A stretch of DNA of 64,000 nucleotides from Woeseiaceae bacterium (GCA_028280615.1 JANQLK010000030.1:1-64000), one strand, 5' to 3'. Positions 26,312 through 35,021 are shown, counted from the first letter of the stretch. Notes: generated from the letters alone by a model not told the origin. Numbers and translations: made by a program.

Positions 26312-26917
26312 TCAGGCTTCGCGAACGACGTGCGCTACGAGCGCCTGGCGTTCGCTCTGCCGCATCGGCGTCGCCGCGTCGACGGCGTAACAGCGACCGA
26401 GTTCATCGAGGTCGAGATAATCGGGATGGTGCACCTCGACGATCGTGGCGTAGTTCAGCGTGCGCAGGGCTTTGTTGAGCAGCAGGCGATACACGTGCAT
26501 GGCGAGTACCGTGTCGTTCGCAAGCTGCATCAGGCGCGGAATCGTACGCGAGCCGGGTGGCAGGCTCAGCGCGCCCGTGTGCAGCGTTTCCTTGTAGATG
26601 TTCCAGCCGTTCGCCTTGAAGATCGCGCCGATCGACCCGCCGCGCATGACGGCATTGTGTTCGGTATCGACGACGCCGGGCTCCAGGTCCTCGATGCATA
26701 CGACCGAGAACGTGCGGCAGATTCTGATCAGTTCACCGTCTCGCGCGTCGGTGGAGTACAGGTTCGAGCGACGGACGCCATGCGTTGCATCGATGACTTC
26801 GATCCCGTAATTCCCATACCGTGCCTCTATACGCGCGCTGTTCAAGAGTTCGGTTTCGACGGCGCAGCCGTTCAAGGCGGCGGAAAGACTGGATTCTGGT
26901 ACTCGGCGCGGACGCAT
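26312..26917 (-). CDS. Unrecognised 201-aa protein
   Basis: 201 residues from the ATG at 26917. No signal peptide or membrane helix. It has a basic N-terminus, a beta-rich first half (ARYGNYGIEVIDATHGVRRSNLYS, CRTFSVVCIEDLEPG) and a helical second half (RTIPRLMQLANDTVLAMHVYRLLLNKALRTLNYATIVEVHHPDYL region), with a conserved-looking HHPDYLDLDELGR segment. I do not recognise the family. The frame stays open far upstream on the minus strand to 28072, but that stretch is antisense to the alcohol dehydrogenase. A consensus TATAAT -10 lies 33 bases before this ATG, which supports the start. It is divergent from the alcohol dehydrogenase gene. Confidence 0.7.
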   Translation of the reverse strand: MRPRRVPESSLSAALNGCAVETELLNSARIEARYGNYGIEVIDATHGVRRSNLYSTDARDGELIRICRTFSVVCIEDLEPGVVDTEHNAVMRGGSIGAIFKANGWNIYKETLHTGALSLPPGSRTIPRLMQLANDTVLAMHVYRLLLNKALRTLNYATIVEVHHPDYLDLDELGRCYAVDAATPMRQSERQALVAHVVREA

Positions 26918-26950
26918 ACGGTGGAGCGGGGCAAGGGCGAAGACGCGCAC

Positions 26951-26977
26951 ATTATACTCGTGCGCTTCGAGCGTAAA
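26951..26977 (-). promoter_or_regulatory. Promoter of the 201-aa gene, consensus TATAAT -10
   Basis: On the minus strand TTTACG (plus 26972-26977, 4 of 6 to TTGACA), a short 15-base spacer, then TATAAT (plus 26951-26956), a perfect -10. It predicts a leader of about 27 bases. The same bases read on the plus strand give TATACT (26953-26958), which may serve the divergent alcohol dehydrogenase, so the two genes may compete for one promoter region. Confidence 0.55.
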
Positions 26978-26986
26978 GGAGCAAAC

Positions 26987-28006
26987 ATGCGCGCAATGCA
27001 GCTCAAGGCCTGCGCGAATCTCGAATTCGTCGAGAATCCGCTGGTCCTCGTCGATCTCCCGCGCCCGGTGCCGGGCGCGGGCGAAGTCCTGATCGAGGTG
27101 GCCGTGTGCGGCGTCTGCCACACCGAACTCGACGAGATCGAGGGCCGCACGCCGCCGCCGGGCCTGCCCGTCGTGCCGGGCCACGAGGTGATCGGCCGGG
27201 TCGTGGCGATGGGCGAGGGATGCAGCCGGTTCTCGGTCCGCGACCGGGTAGGCGTTGGCTGGATACACCGCTCCTCGGGCGCGGCCGACGAGAACCTGAG
27301 CGACGAATTCGTGGCAACCGGGCGCGATGTCGATGGCGGTTATGCCGAGTTCATGACCGTGCCCGAGGCGTATGCATGCCCGATTCCCGAAGGTCTTGGC
27401 GATGAGCAGGCGGCGCCGCTCATGTGCGCCGGCAGTATCGGCTACCGCGCCCTCAAGCTGACGGGTATCGAAAACGGGCAGTCGCTGGGTCTGACCGGGT
27501 TCGGCGGATCGGGGCACATTGTCCTGCAGCTCAGCAAGCACCTGTTTCCCTCGAGCCCGGTGTACGTATTCGCCCGCAGTGAGGACGAGCGGGCATTTGC
27601 GCTCGAACTCGGCGCCGACTGGGCCGGCGACACGTTCGACCGGCCGCCCGCAGCCATCGATGCGATCATCGATACCACGCCGGCCTGGGCGCCGGTGCTC
27701 GCCGCGCTCGAGTGCCTGAAGCCCGGTGGCCGGCTCGTGATCAACGCCATTCGCAAGCAGGCGGATGACGCGGAGCGCCTTGCATCGCTGCGCTACGAGG
27801 ATCATCTGTGGCTCGAAAAGGAGATCAAGTCCGTGGCAAACATCACCTACCGGGATATCGCGGAGTTTCTGCCCATCGCCGCCCGGATCCCGATCGACGT
27901 TGCCACGGAACGCTATCCGCTCGAGGAGGCGAATGCCGCGCTGCTGGCGCTCAAACGAGAACCGGTGCGCGGTGCGAAAGTGCTGGCGATCGGCCGCGGC
28001 AACTGA
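26987..28006 (+). CDS. Zinc-type medium-chain alcohol dehydrogenase lacking the structural-zinc cysteines
   Basis: 339 residues, ATG at 26987 behind an AAGGAG ribosome site. The catalytic zinc ligands are present: Cys41 (CGVCHTEL), His66-Glu67 (VPGHEVIG) and Cys147 (LMCAGSIGY). The nucleotide fold GFGGSGHIVLQLSKHL follows. The lobe that normally holds four Cys for the structural zinc reads WIHRSSGAADENLSDEF (about 92-108) with no Cys at all. It aligns best with the zinc-binding alcohol dehydrogenase AdhA group (GDRVGVxW, TGRDVDGGYAEF). It should oxidise an alcohol or reduce an aldehyde with NAD(P). It is divergent from the 201-aa gene and 99 bases ahead of the DUF885 gene. Confidence 0.88.
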   Translation: MRAMQLKACANLEFVENPLVLVDLPRPVPGAGEVLIEVAVCGVCHTELDEIEGRTPPPGLPVVPGHEVIGRVVAMGEGCSRFSVRDRVGVGWIHRSSGAADENLSDEFVATGRDVDGGYAEFMTVPEAYACPIPEGLGDEQAAPLMCAGSIGYRALKLTGIENGQSLGLTGFGGSGHIVLQLSKHLFPSSPVYVFARSEDERAFALELGADWAGDTFDRPPAAIDAIIDTTPAWAPVLAALECLKPGGRLVINAIRKQADDAERLASLRYEDHLWLEKEIKSVANITYRDIAEFLPIAARIPIDVATERYPLEEANAALLALKREPVRGAKVLAIGRGN

Positions 28007-28105
28007 TCTTTTTCGCGTGACCTGCGTCCAAAATACGATTCCGCGCATCCTCGAGAACGAGAACAACAGCAACGCGGCGCCCCTGGCGCCCGGCGGGAGA
28101 ATCGT

Positions 28106-29866
28106 ATGACGACAAGACTGGGCAGCTTTGTCGCTGCGGCGTGCATGTTTGCGTTCGCCGCGGGCGCGACGGCACAGGGCGGCGACTGGGTAGCCGTGAG
28201 CAACGGTTACTCGGCGCTCGTGCTCGAGGAAATCGCAGGTTTCTCGCCCGAGATGGCTGGAAGTCTCGGTGCGGATGGATTCGACGAACGAATCCAGGAC
28301 CTTGAGCCCGGGCTCTACGAGCGTTCGATGGCGTCATCCGAGGCCTTACTCGAGAAGCTCGAGGCCGGTCTCGAGCGCGAGACCGACCCGCGGGTCCGCC
28401 AGGATCTCGGCATTCTGATCAAGTCTGTCGAAGACAACATGACCTCGTCGCGGCTGGAACGGGAGAACATGCTCCCGTACATCAACGTCAGCCAGACCGT
28501 CTTCAGTGGCATCCGCGCGCTGATCGATCCGCAGGTCGACCGCGAACGCTATCCGGCGGCCATCGTCCGGATGCAGAAGTACGCGGGAGTGATCGACGGC
28601 CTGACGCCCATCACGGAACTGGCACGCCGGCACAGCGAGGAACGCTTCGATGTCGACGGTCTCGTCGGGCCGTATCGCGGCGAGGTGGAGCAGGATCTCG
28701 AGCGCGCCGAATCGATGATCAACGGCATCCGCGAGCTGTTCGAGGGCACGGACCTCGAGGGCTGGGAATCGACCTACGAGACGCTCGCGGGCCAGCTTCA
28801 CGACTACAACGACTGGCTGCGCGACGAGATACTTCCGCGCGCCCGAGCCGACTACCGTTTGCCCGCCGTCATGTATGCCGACGCGCTACGAAACTGGGGC
28901 GTTGACGAGGATCCCGAAGTCCTGATCGAACAGGGCACCAAGGGCTATATGGACATCCGCAACGAGATGGAGGCGCTGGCACCGCTCATCGCGCGCGAGA
29001 AGGGCTACGATACCGACGACTACCGCGAGGTCATCGCCCTATTGAAACGTGACGGCGCGATCGACGGCGACAAGATGCTCGATCACTACGACTCGGTGCT
29101 GCGCGAGCTCGAGGCGATCATCGTCCGCGAGAAGATCATCAGCCTGCCACAGCGGGACGCGGGGATTCGCATCGCAACCGAGGCGGAGACGGCCGTACAG
29201 CCGGCGCCGCACGTGGACTTGCCGCGTCTGATCGGCAACACGGGCGAGTACCCGTATTTCGTCATCCCGCAGCTTACGCGGAATGCAGACGGCAGCTGGC
29301 GGCAGACCGACGACACCTACGTCGCGGGCTCCTGGACTCTGACGGCCCACGAAGCCAGGCCGGGTCACGAGATGCAGTTCTCGAGCATCATCGAGTCCGG
29401 CGTGTCGACCGCGCGGGCGCTTTTCGCGTTCAACAGCGCCAACGTGGAAGGCTGGGGCCTGTACGCCGAGGCGATCGTCCGGCCGTACCTGCCGCTCGAG
29501 GCGCAGTTGATCAGCCTGCAGTACCGGCTCATGCGTGCCGGCCGGATGTTCCTCGATCCGATGCTGAATCTCGGCATGATCACGCCCGAACAGGCGCGGC
29601 GCATGATCGTCGAGGACATGGCCGTCGGTGAATCGTGGGCGGCCAATGAAGTCGAGCGCTATACCTACCGCATTCCGGGACAGGCGCCGGCCTATTACTA
29701 CGGCTACGGCAAGATGCAGGCCCTAAGGACCCAGACCGAGATTCGCCTGCGCGACAGGTTCGACCAGCAGGCGTTCCACGACTTCGTTCTCGAGCAGGGG
29801 CTGCTGCCGCCCGATATCCTGAAGGATGCCGTGATGAACGAGTTCGTGCCTGCGCAGCTCAACTAG
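28106..29866 (+). CDS. Secreted DUF885 family protein (second copy)
   Basis: 586 residues with a cleavable signal peptide (MTTRLGSFVAAACMFAFAAGATAQG) and the DUF885 motif TAHEARPGHEMQ (HExxPGH) near residue 415, the same position as in the copy at 761-2527. The downstream NVEGWGLYAEAIV provides the expected Glu. The two proteins are otherwise clearly divergent, so this is an old paralogue or separately acquired member. GGGAG before the ATG gives a ribosome site. Metallopeptidase activity is inferred from the zincin-like motif. Confidence 0.9.
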   Translation: MTTRLGSFVAAACMFAFAAGATAQGGDWVAVSNGYSALVLEEIAGFSPEMAGSLGADGFDERIQDLEPGLYERSMASSEALLEKLEAGLERETDPRVRQDLGILIKSVEDNMTSSRLERENMLPYINVSQTVFSGIRALIDPQVDRERYPAAIVRMQKYAGVIDGLTPITELARRHSEERFDVDGLVGPYRGEVEQDLERAESMINGIRELFEGTDLEGWESTYETLAGQLHDYNDWLRDEILPRARADYRLPAVMYADALRNWGVDEDPEVLIEQGTKGYMDIRNEMEALAPLIAREKGYDTDDYREVIALLKRDGAIDGDKMLDHYDSVLRELEAIIVREKIISLPQRDAGIRIATEAETAVQPAPHVDLPRLIGNTGEYPYFVIPQLTRNADGSWRQTDDTYVAGSWTLTAHEARPGHEMQFSSIIESGVSTARALFAFNSANVEGWGLYAEAIVRPYLPLEAQLISLQYRLMRAGRMFLDPMLNLGMITPEQARRMIVEDMAVGESWAANEVERYTYRIPGQAPAYYYGYGKMQALRTQTEIRLRDRFDQQAFHDFVLEQGLLPPDILKDAVMNEFVPAQLN

Positions 29867-29952
29867 CCCGGTATCCAATAGGCTCGAGCCTGCCCTTCAG
29901 GACCGGCCCGGCCGAGCTATACTGCGGCCCTCCGACATGCAATGAGGGCCGC

Positions 29953-30306
29953 ATGGCTCAATCGATCGCCTGCTACCGATGCGGCGCTTCGCTCGCCGCG
30001 CTGACCCTGCCGTTGTCGCGGCGCGACCAGTGTCCCGAGTGTTTTGCCGACCTGCACGTCTGCCGCATGTGCCGGCAGTTCGACCCGGCCGTGCCGCGCC
30101 AGTGCCGCGAGGACGACGCCGACGACGTCACGGACAAAGACAAGCTGAATTTCTGCGACTACTTCGAGCCGTCCGAGCAGGCATTCGATCCCGCCAGGAA
30201 AGCCGAGGCCGACGCCGCCCGTGCCGCGCTCGACGGATTGTTCGGCGACGGCGAGGTCGAGCCGTCGCCTGCGGACACGAGCGCCGCCGCCGACGTCTTC
30301 AAGTGA
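29953..30306 (+). CDS. Zinc-ribbon protein of unknown function
   Basis: 117 residues. The N-terminal third has two Cys pairs, CYRCG (8-11) and CPEC (28-31), followed by CRMC (38-41) and two later Cys in PRQCRED and NFCDYF, so it can bind one or two zinc ions. The C-terminal part is Ala/Asp-rich and helical (ARKAEADAARAALDGLFGDGE). No enzyme motif is seen. Its TGA overlaps the ATG of queC by one base (TGATG), so the two are translationally coupled. A role in queuosine metabolism is possible by association only. Confidence 0.78.
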   Translation: MAQSIACYRCGASLAALTLPLSRRDQCPECFADLHVCRMCRQFDPAVPRQCREDDADDVTDKDKLNFCDYFEPSEQAFDPARKAEADAARAALDGLFGDGEVEPSPADTSAAADVFK

Positions 30307-31004
30307 TGCCAGCCACTAGCGACAGCGCACAATCCGCGGCCCGCGCGCTGGTCGTCCTGTCGGGCGGCCAGGATTCGACGACCTGTCTGTACTGGGCCCT
30401 CGATCGCTTCGGCTCGGGCAACGTCTCGGCCGTGACCTTCGACTACGGCCAGCGACATCGCATCGAACTCGAATGCGCCGCGGCGATCGCGGCCCAGGCG
30501 TCGGTGCCTCACACGCTGCTGCCGATCGATACCTTCGAGGCGCTCGGCGGCGATGCGCTGACGGATACCTCGATTGCCGTCGACGATTATGACGCGCACG
30601 AGACGGGTCTGCCCAACACCTTCGTTCCAGGTCGCAATGTCGTGTTTCTGACCTTCGCGGCGGCGCTTGCGTGGCGACGCGGCATCGGTCACCTGGTTAC
30701 CGGGGTCGCGCAAACCGACTACAGCGGCTACCCCGACTGCCGGCAAGAGACGATCGAGTCCTTGCAGGCGACTCTGAGGCTCGCGATGGAATCGACGCTC
30801 GATATTCACACGCCGCTCATGCACCTGTCGAAGAAGGAGACGGTCGAACTTGCCGTCTCGGTCGGAGCGCTCGACGCGATGGCACGGACCCACACCTGCT
30901 ACCGCGGCGAACGGCCACCCTGCGGCCGCTGTCCGGCCTGTGTGCTGCGCGCGCGCGGCTTTGACGAGGCCGGTGTCGCCGACCCGCTGTTGGCTGTGTC
31001 ATGA
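30306..31004 (+). CDS. queC: 7-cyano-7-deazaguanine synthase QueC
   Basis: 232 residues. It converts 7-carboxy-7-deazaguanine to preQ0 in the queuosine pathway, using ATP and ammonia. The PP-loop SGGQDST is at 19-25, followed by TFDYGQRHRIEL. The zinc site is the C-terminal CYRGERPPCGRCPAC with four Cys, and NTFVPGRNVVFL is the conserved mid-domain signature. Start chosen at the ATG that overlaps the TGA of the zinc-ribbon gene; a longer frame opening at 29979 is only the shadow of that gene. Its end overlaps queE by 4 bases (ATGA). Confidence 0.96.
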   Translation: MPATSDSAQSAARALVVLSGGQDSTTCLYWALDRFGSGNVSAVTFDYGQRHRIELECAAAIAAQASVPHTLLPIDTFEALGGDALTDTSIAVDDYDAHETGLPNTFVPGRNVVFLTFAAALAWRRGIGHLVTGVAQTDYSGYPDCRQETIESLQATLRLAMESTLDIHTPLMHLSKKETVELAVSVGALDAMARTHTCYRGERPPCGRCPACVLRARGFDEAGVADPLLAVS

Positions 31005-31645
31005 CCTACTCGATCAAGGAGATCTATTTCACGCTGCAGGGCGAAGGTGCGCACACGGGTCGCGCGGCCGTTTTCCTGCGCTTCGCCGGCTGCAATCTCT
31101 GGTCCGGACGGGAGGTGGATCGCAGCCGCGCGGTCTGCCGATTCTGCGATACCGAGTTTGTCGGTACGGACGGTCCGGGCGGCGGCAAACATGCGTCCGC
31201 GCAGGCGCTGGCCGACGCCGTCGAGGCGGCGTGGCCCGACTCCGCCGGCGGCCGGAATCGCTATGTCGTGTGCACGGGCGGCGAACCGCTGTTGCAGCTC
31301 GACGAGTCCGCGATCGACGCCCTGCATGCGAGGCATTTCGAGATCGGCGTCGAGACCAACGGCACGCTCGCCGCACCCGACGGCATCGACTGGCTGTGCG
31401 TGAGTCCCAAGGCCGACGCGCCGCTCGTCCAGACTCGCGGTGACGAGCTCAAGCTCGTCTATCCGCAGGAAGAGCGGTCAGCGCAGCCGGAGCGCTTCCT
31501 CGAGCTCGACTTCGAGCACTTCTTCCTGCAGCCGATGGACGGCGAGGCGCTGGAAGCAAACACGCGCGCGGCCGTGGACTACTGCCTCAGACATCCGCAA
31601 TGGAAGCTGTCGCTGCAATCGCACAAGGTGATTGGCATTGACTGA
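31001..31645 (+). CDS. queE: 7-carboxy-7-deazaguanine synthase QueE
   Basis: 214 residues. A radical SAM enzyme that forms 7-carboxy-7-deazaguanine from 6-carboxytetrahydropterin. The cluster-binding Cys are 31, 46 and 49 (C-x14-C-x2-C, the expanded QueE variant rather than CxxxCxxC). IYFTLQGEG and CTGGEPLLQ are QueE signatures. It acts just upstream of QueC in the pathway and their genes overlap by 4 bases. queD and queF are not in the window, so the pathway is completed elsewhere. Confidence 0.96.
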   Translation: MTYSIKEIYFTLQGEGAHTGRAAVFLRFAGCNLWSGREVDRSRAVCRFCDTEFVGTDGPGGGKHASAQALADAVEAAWPDSAGGRNRYVVCTGGEPLLQLDESAIDALHARHFEIGVETNGTLAAPDGIDWLCVSPKADAPLVQTRGDELKLVYPQEERSAQPERFLELDFEHFFLQPMDGEALEANTRAAVDYCLRHPQWKLSLQSHKVIGID

Positions 31646-32075
31646 CCCGGACCGGGGCGTCCGCGAGCCGGCACGGCGACCGGGCAGCATCGTGTTCGGC
31701 CTCCTGGTCGGCGGGCTGGTTGCCTGGTTGTCTTACGACTGGATTACCGATACGGGCAGACGCGACGAACGGGCCGAGCAGGTGCGAGCCGTCAATGCGG
31801 CGCGCGGGCACCTCGCGGATAAGGTCGCCGAGCCGGAGATCGAGATCGTCGACCCGCTGTCGCCGGATCGCCAGGTCGGCAAGGTCTACATCTACGCGGC
31901 CGACGGCGGCTGGGAAGTCTCCGGCTACTATCGTCGCGATGATCGTGACGACTGGCATGCCTATCTCGCAACGCTGGACGAACAACGCGGGCTTAGCCTG
32001 CTCAAGGTGCGGGATACGGACGCCGAACTCGTGCAGCGCGCGCGCCGCGATCCCGCGCTGAGCGTCATCGAGTAG
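31632..32075 (+). CDS. Small single-pass membrane protein of unknown function
   Basis: About 147 residues from TTG at 31632; a second TTG at 31638 or the GTG at 31691 could also be the start, so the N-terminus is uncertain. One membrane helix (SIVFGLLVGGLVAWLSYDWI, about 19-38) is followed by a soluble domain of about 105 residues with a beta-rich core (QVGKVYIYAADGGWEVSGYYRR) and a C-terminal helix. It overlaps the queE stop and is probably co-transcribed with the queuosine genes. No family is recognised. Confidence 0.7.
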   Translation: MALTDPDRGVREPARRPGSIVFGLLVGGLVAWLSYDWITDTGRRDERAEQVRAVNAARGHLADKVAEPEIEIVDPLSPDRQVGKVYIYAADGGWEVSGYYRRDDRDDWHAYLATLDEQRGLSLLKVRDTDAELVQRARRDPALSVIE

Positions 32076-32161
32076 GCAGACTGTGGAATGCCGAAACGGC
32101 AGAGGCTCAGGAAAAGGTTTAGTATCCGCAGCGTTTTGTCGATCACCGCATTGGGGGAACC

Positions 32162-33838
32162 GTGAGCGTAAAAAGCGATATCGAAATTTCACAGGCCGCG
32201 GCGATTCGGCCTATCGAGGAGGTCGGGGCGAAGCTCGATATCCCCGCGGATTCGCTGATCCCCTACGGACGCGACAAGGCGAAAGTCGATGCGGACTTCA
32301 TCGAGGCGCAGTCGGACCGGCCGGACGGCAAGCTGGTGCTGGTGACCGCAGTCTCGCCAACGCCGGCCGGCGAGGGCAAGACGACGACCACGGTCGGTCT
32401 CGTCGACGGTCTGGCGAAACTCGACAGGAAGGCGGCCATCTGCCTGCGAGAGCCCAGCCTCGGGCCCTGTTTCGGCATGAAGGGCGGCGCAGCCGGCGGC
32501 GGCTATGCCCAGGTCGTGCCGATGACCGATATCAACCTGCATTTCACGGGCGACTTCCACGCCATCGGCGCGGCGCACAACCTGCTTGCGGCGCTGATCG
32601 ACAACCACATGCACTGGGAAAACGCGCTGAATATCGATCCGCGGCGCGTGACCTGGCGGCGCGTGGTCGACATGAACGACCGCGCGCTCAGGACGATTAC
32701 GTCGGGACTCGGCGGCTACAACAACGGCGTCGTCCGCGAGGCCGGCTTCGACATCACGGTCGCCTCGGAGATCATGGCAATTTTCTGCCTGGCGACCGAC
32801 CTCGAGGACCTCGAAAACCGGATCGGCAAGATCGTCTTCGGCTACACGCGCGACAACCAGCCCGTGACGGTGCGCGATCTCGGCGCACAGGGCGCGATGA
32901 CCGCCCTCTTGAGGGACGCGTTCCAGCCCAATCTCGTGCAGACGATCGAGAATAATCCGGCGTTCATGCACGGCGGGCCGTTCGCGAACATCGCGCACGG
33001 CTGCAATTCGGTCGCCGCGACCCGCACCGCCCTGAAGGTCGCCGACTACGTCATCACCGAGGCCGGCTTCGGCGCCGACCTCGGCGCGGAGAAGTTTTTC
33101 AACATCAAGTGCCGCAAGGCCGGCCTGAATCCCGATGCCGTCGTGCTCGTCGCGACGATCAAGGCAATCAAGATGCAGGCGGGCGTGGCGAGGGACGCGC
33201 TGTCGGAAGAAAACGTCGAAGCCGTGACCAAAGGCGCCGTCAACCTCGGCCGGCACATCCGCAACCTCGGTAACTTCGGTGTGCCGGTCGTCGTCGCGAT
33301 CAATCGCTACACGAGCGACACGGATGCCGAAGTCCGGGCAATTCGGGAATACTGCGCCGGCTTCCACGTCGAGGCCGTCGACTGCACGCACTGGGCCGAC
33401 GGCGGGGCGGGTGCGTTCGAACTGGCGGAGAAGGTCGCCGAGCTTTGCGACAGCGATCGCGCGCAGTTTCGAACGCTATACGACGACGACCTGTCTCTGT
33501 GGGAAAAGGCGCTGACTATCGCGCGCCAGATCTACGGCGCCGATGATCTCATCGCCGACAAGAAAGTGCGCGATGAATTCCGCCGCTTCGAAGCCGAGGG
33601 CTATGGTCACTACCCGGTGTGCATGGCCAAGACGCAGTACAGCTTCTCGACCGATCCCGCCCTGCTCGGAGCGCCCACGGGGCATGTCGTGCCGATACGG
33701 GAAATCAGACTCGCCGCGGGCGCCGAATTCATCGTCGTCATCTGCGGCGCAATCATGACGATGCCGGGCCTGCCGCGGCGCCCCGCCGCGAACGACATCG
33801 GCGTGAACGCCCAGGGCAGGATTACGGGCCTATTCTGA
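32162..33838 (+). CDS. fhs: Formate-tetrahydrofolate ligase
   Basis: 558 residues, the standard length. It makes 10-formyl-THF from formate, THF and ATP. The P-loop reads [10 protein letters not shown] (about 66-75), with the family signatures [27 protein letters not shown] segment next to it and [16 protein letters not shown] near 305. The GTG start follows GGGGAACC. No riboswitch-like structure is apparent in the 86-base gap before it. The 3' end overlaps the convergent 139-aa gene by 9 bases. folD and purU are not in the window. Confidence 0.96.
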   Translation: MSVKSDIEISQAAAIRPIEEVGAKLDIPADSLIPYGRDKAKVDADFIEAQSDRPDGKLVLVTAVSPTPAGEGKTTTTVGLVDGLAKLDRKAAICLREPSLGPCFGMKGGAAGGGYAQVVPMTDINLHFTGDFHAIGAAHNLLAALIDNHMHWENALNIDPRRVTWRRVVDMNDRALRTITSGLGGYNNGVVREAGFDITVASEIMAIFCLATDLEDLENRIGKIVFGYTRDNQPVTVRDLGAQGAMTALLRDAFQPNLVQTIENNPAFMHGGPFANIAHGCNSVAATRTALKVADYVITEAGFGADLGAEKFFNIKCRKAGLNPDAVVLVATIKAIKMQAGVARDALSEENVEAVTKGAVNLGRHIRNLGNFGVPVVVAINRYTSDTDAEVRAIREYCAGFHVEAVDCTHWADGGAGAFELAEKVAELCDSDRAQFRTLYDDDLSLWEKALTIARQIYGADDLIADKKVRDEFRRFEAEGYGHYPVCMAKTQYSFSTDPALLGAPTGHVVPIREIRLAAGAEFIVVICGAIMTMPGLPRRPAANDIGVNAQGRITGLF

Positions 33839-34249
33839 CCGCGCCGGTCGTGCGATCACCCGGTCCGGCAGAAGGAAGGTCCGGCGCGCGGCGTCGGATC
33901 CGAGCCTGGCCGCGCTGTAGTGCCGCGCCAGGATGTCGCTGGAACGGTCGAACAGGTCGCGGTTGTTCCGCCGGAAAACCTGCCAGTCGGAATCGGGCGA
34001 CTGCTCGCGGCGTTCGGCCAGCATGGCCAGGTAGAAGCGGGTAATCGTGTCGTGATACTTGTCGGGCGCGCCGAGCTTCACGGTAAGCCGCTTGAGCGCC
34101 GCGACAAAGCGGTCGCTGGCCTCCTCGGGGTAGGCTTCGAGATACAGCCATGCCGTGTACAGGTGCGCCGCGTGGTCGAAACGCTCGGGATCGATGTCTC
34201 CGTCCTCGAACGCCTCGACCGTGATTGTTGATTGCGTGTGGTCTTTCAT
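33830..34249 (-). CDS. Conserved helical protein of unknown function
   Basis: 139 residues, no membrane segment. It looks like a small all-helical bundle with the recurrent signatures [28 protein letters not shown] and [25 protein letters not shown] recall uncharacterised bacterial proteins with this pattern, and the conserved His, Asp and Glu residues could bind a metal, but that is inference. Its ATG overlaps the stop of the RHH regulator gene by 4 bases (ATGA), so the two form a coupled operon under a palindromic operator. Confidence 0.8.
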   Translation of the reverse strand: MKDHTQSTITVEAFEDGDIDPERFDHAAHLYTAWLYLEAYPEEASDRFVAALKRLTVKLGAPDKYHDTITRFYLAMLAERREQSPDSDWQVFRRNNRDLFDRSSDILARHYSAARLGSDAARRTFLLPDRVIARPARSE

Positions 34250-34500
34250 GCGCTCCGCTCCTCGAGTTTGTGGCTGTCGAGCGCCGTGAGCTCGCAGCCG
34301 TATACAGCCTTGAGCTTGTCGATGGCGTCGAGTGTCTCCGCGCCGAAGGCGGACTTGCCCTCGAACGCGTGCAGCACGATGCCCTCCAGCAGGTCGCCGA
34401 GTGACACGTCGAGATACTCAGCGAGCGCCTTCAAGACCTTTAGCAGTGAGGATTCGATGCGCACGCCGGTTTGGGTGCGCTGAACGGTTCGATTCGGCAT
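34246..34500 (-). CDS. Putative ribbon-helix-helix-type regulator
   Basis: 84 residues from the ATG at 34500. The segment TGVRIESSLLKVLKALAEYLDVSLGDLLEGIVLHAFEG resembles an RHH/CopG-type unit (strand, helix, turn, helix), so a DNA-binding role is likely. It precedes the 139-aa helical protein with a 4-base overlap. Just upstream lies a perfect 14-bp palindrome GGTAGCATGCTACC between its own promoter hexamers, as expected for autorepression. An ATG further upstream (34578) would cross the operator and was rejected. Confidence 0.7.
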   Translation of the reverse strand: MPNRTVQRTQTGVRIESSLLKVLKALAEYLDVSLGDLLEGIVLHAFEGKSAFGAETLDAIDKLKAVYGCELTALDSHKLEERSA

Positions 34501-34516
34501 GGTCAGGCCTTGTGTT

Positions 34517-34545
34517 ATTAGGGTAACATGGTAGCATGCTACCAA
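34517..34545 (-). promoter_or_regulatory. Promoter and palindromic operator of the RHH/helical-protein operon
   Basis: On the minus strand TTGGTA (plus 34540-34545), 17 bases, CCTAAT (plus 34517-34522), each 4 of 6 to consensus. The perfect palindrome GGTAGCATGCTACC (34530-34543) sits in the spacer, overlapping the -35, with further half-sites GGTAAC (34522-34527) and GTAGC (34546-34550). The predicted leader is about 10 bases. This placement would block RNA polymerase when the operator is filled. Confidence 0.6.
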
Positions 34546-34595
34546 GTAGCAGCGCAACACATCCGCGCGGCCATGCAATCGGTCGTGGATGCCGG

Positions 34596-35021
34596 CTAGT
34601 CGACGCGCGGCGGCCGCCGGTCGCGCTTTCGTTCACCCTTGCGGCGCTTGGCCTCGACACGTGCCCGCCTGGCCTGCCTGGTGGGGCGGGTCGGAATTCT
34701 CGGTTTCGGTTGCTCGAGAGCGGCAAGGACCAGAGCCTTCAGCCGATCGAGTGCCGCCGCGCGATTCTGCGACTGCCGCCTGAATTCCTGCGCCTTGATG
34801 ACAATGCCCCCGGCCGTAATTCGCCGGTCGTCGAGGTTCAGAAGGCGCTCGCGCACCTTTGCCGGGAGCGCCTCCGAGTTCACGAAGTCGTAGCGCAGCT
34901 GAACGGCGGAGGACACCTTGTTGACGTTCTGACCGCCGGCGCCCTGCGAGCGAATCGCGCTAAACTCGATTTCGTCGAGCGGAATGGCCACGCGTTCGTC
35001 GATGCTGAATGCCTTTACCAT
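34596..35021 (-). CDS. arfB: Alternative ribosome-rescue factor ArfB (YaeJ)
   Basis: 141 residues. The catalytic GGQ is at 29-31 within RSQGAGGQNVNKVSSAVQLR, which matches the short release-factor-like peptidyl-tRNA hydrolase ArfB. The basic C-terminal tail (RRARVEAKRRKGERKRDRR) enters the empty mRNA channel on stalled ribosomes. It lacks codon-recognition domains. The 5' end overlaps the 3' end of the PHP phosphatase gene by 7 bases on the same strand. Confidence 0.94.
   Translation of the reverse strand: MVKAFSIDERVAIPLDEIEFSAIRSQGAGGQNVNKVSSAVQLRYDFVNSEALPAKVRERLLNLDDRRITAGGIVIKAQEFRRQSQNRAAALDRLKALVLAALEQPKPRIPTRPTRQARRARVEAKRRKGERKRDRRPPRVD

Noticed and set aside
26918..28072. Upstream extension of the 201-aa minus-strand gene through the alcohol dehydrogenase
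   Set aside because: The extension is antisense to a confident gene, and a consensus TATAAT lies just before the shorter start.
31623..32161. THF or preQ1 riboswitch near queE/fhs
   Set aside because: No matching pseudoknot or conserved core could be made out in the short gaps, and the organism's folate riboswitches are usually placed before other genes.
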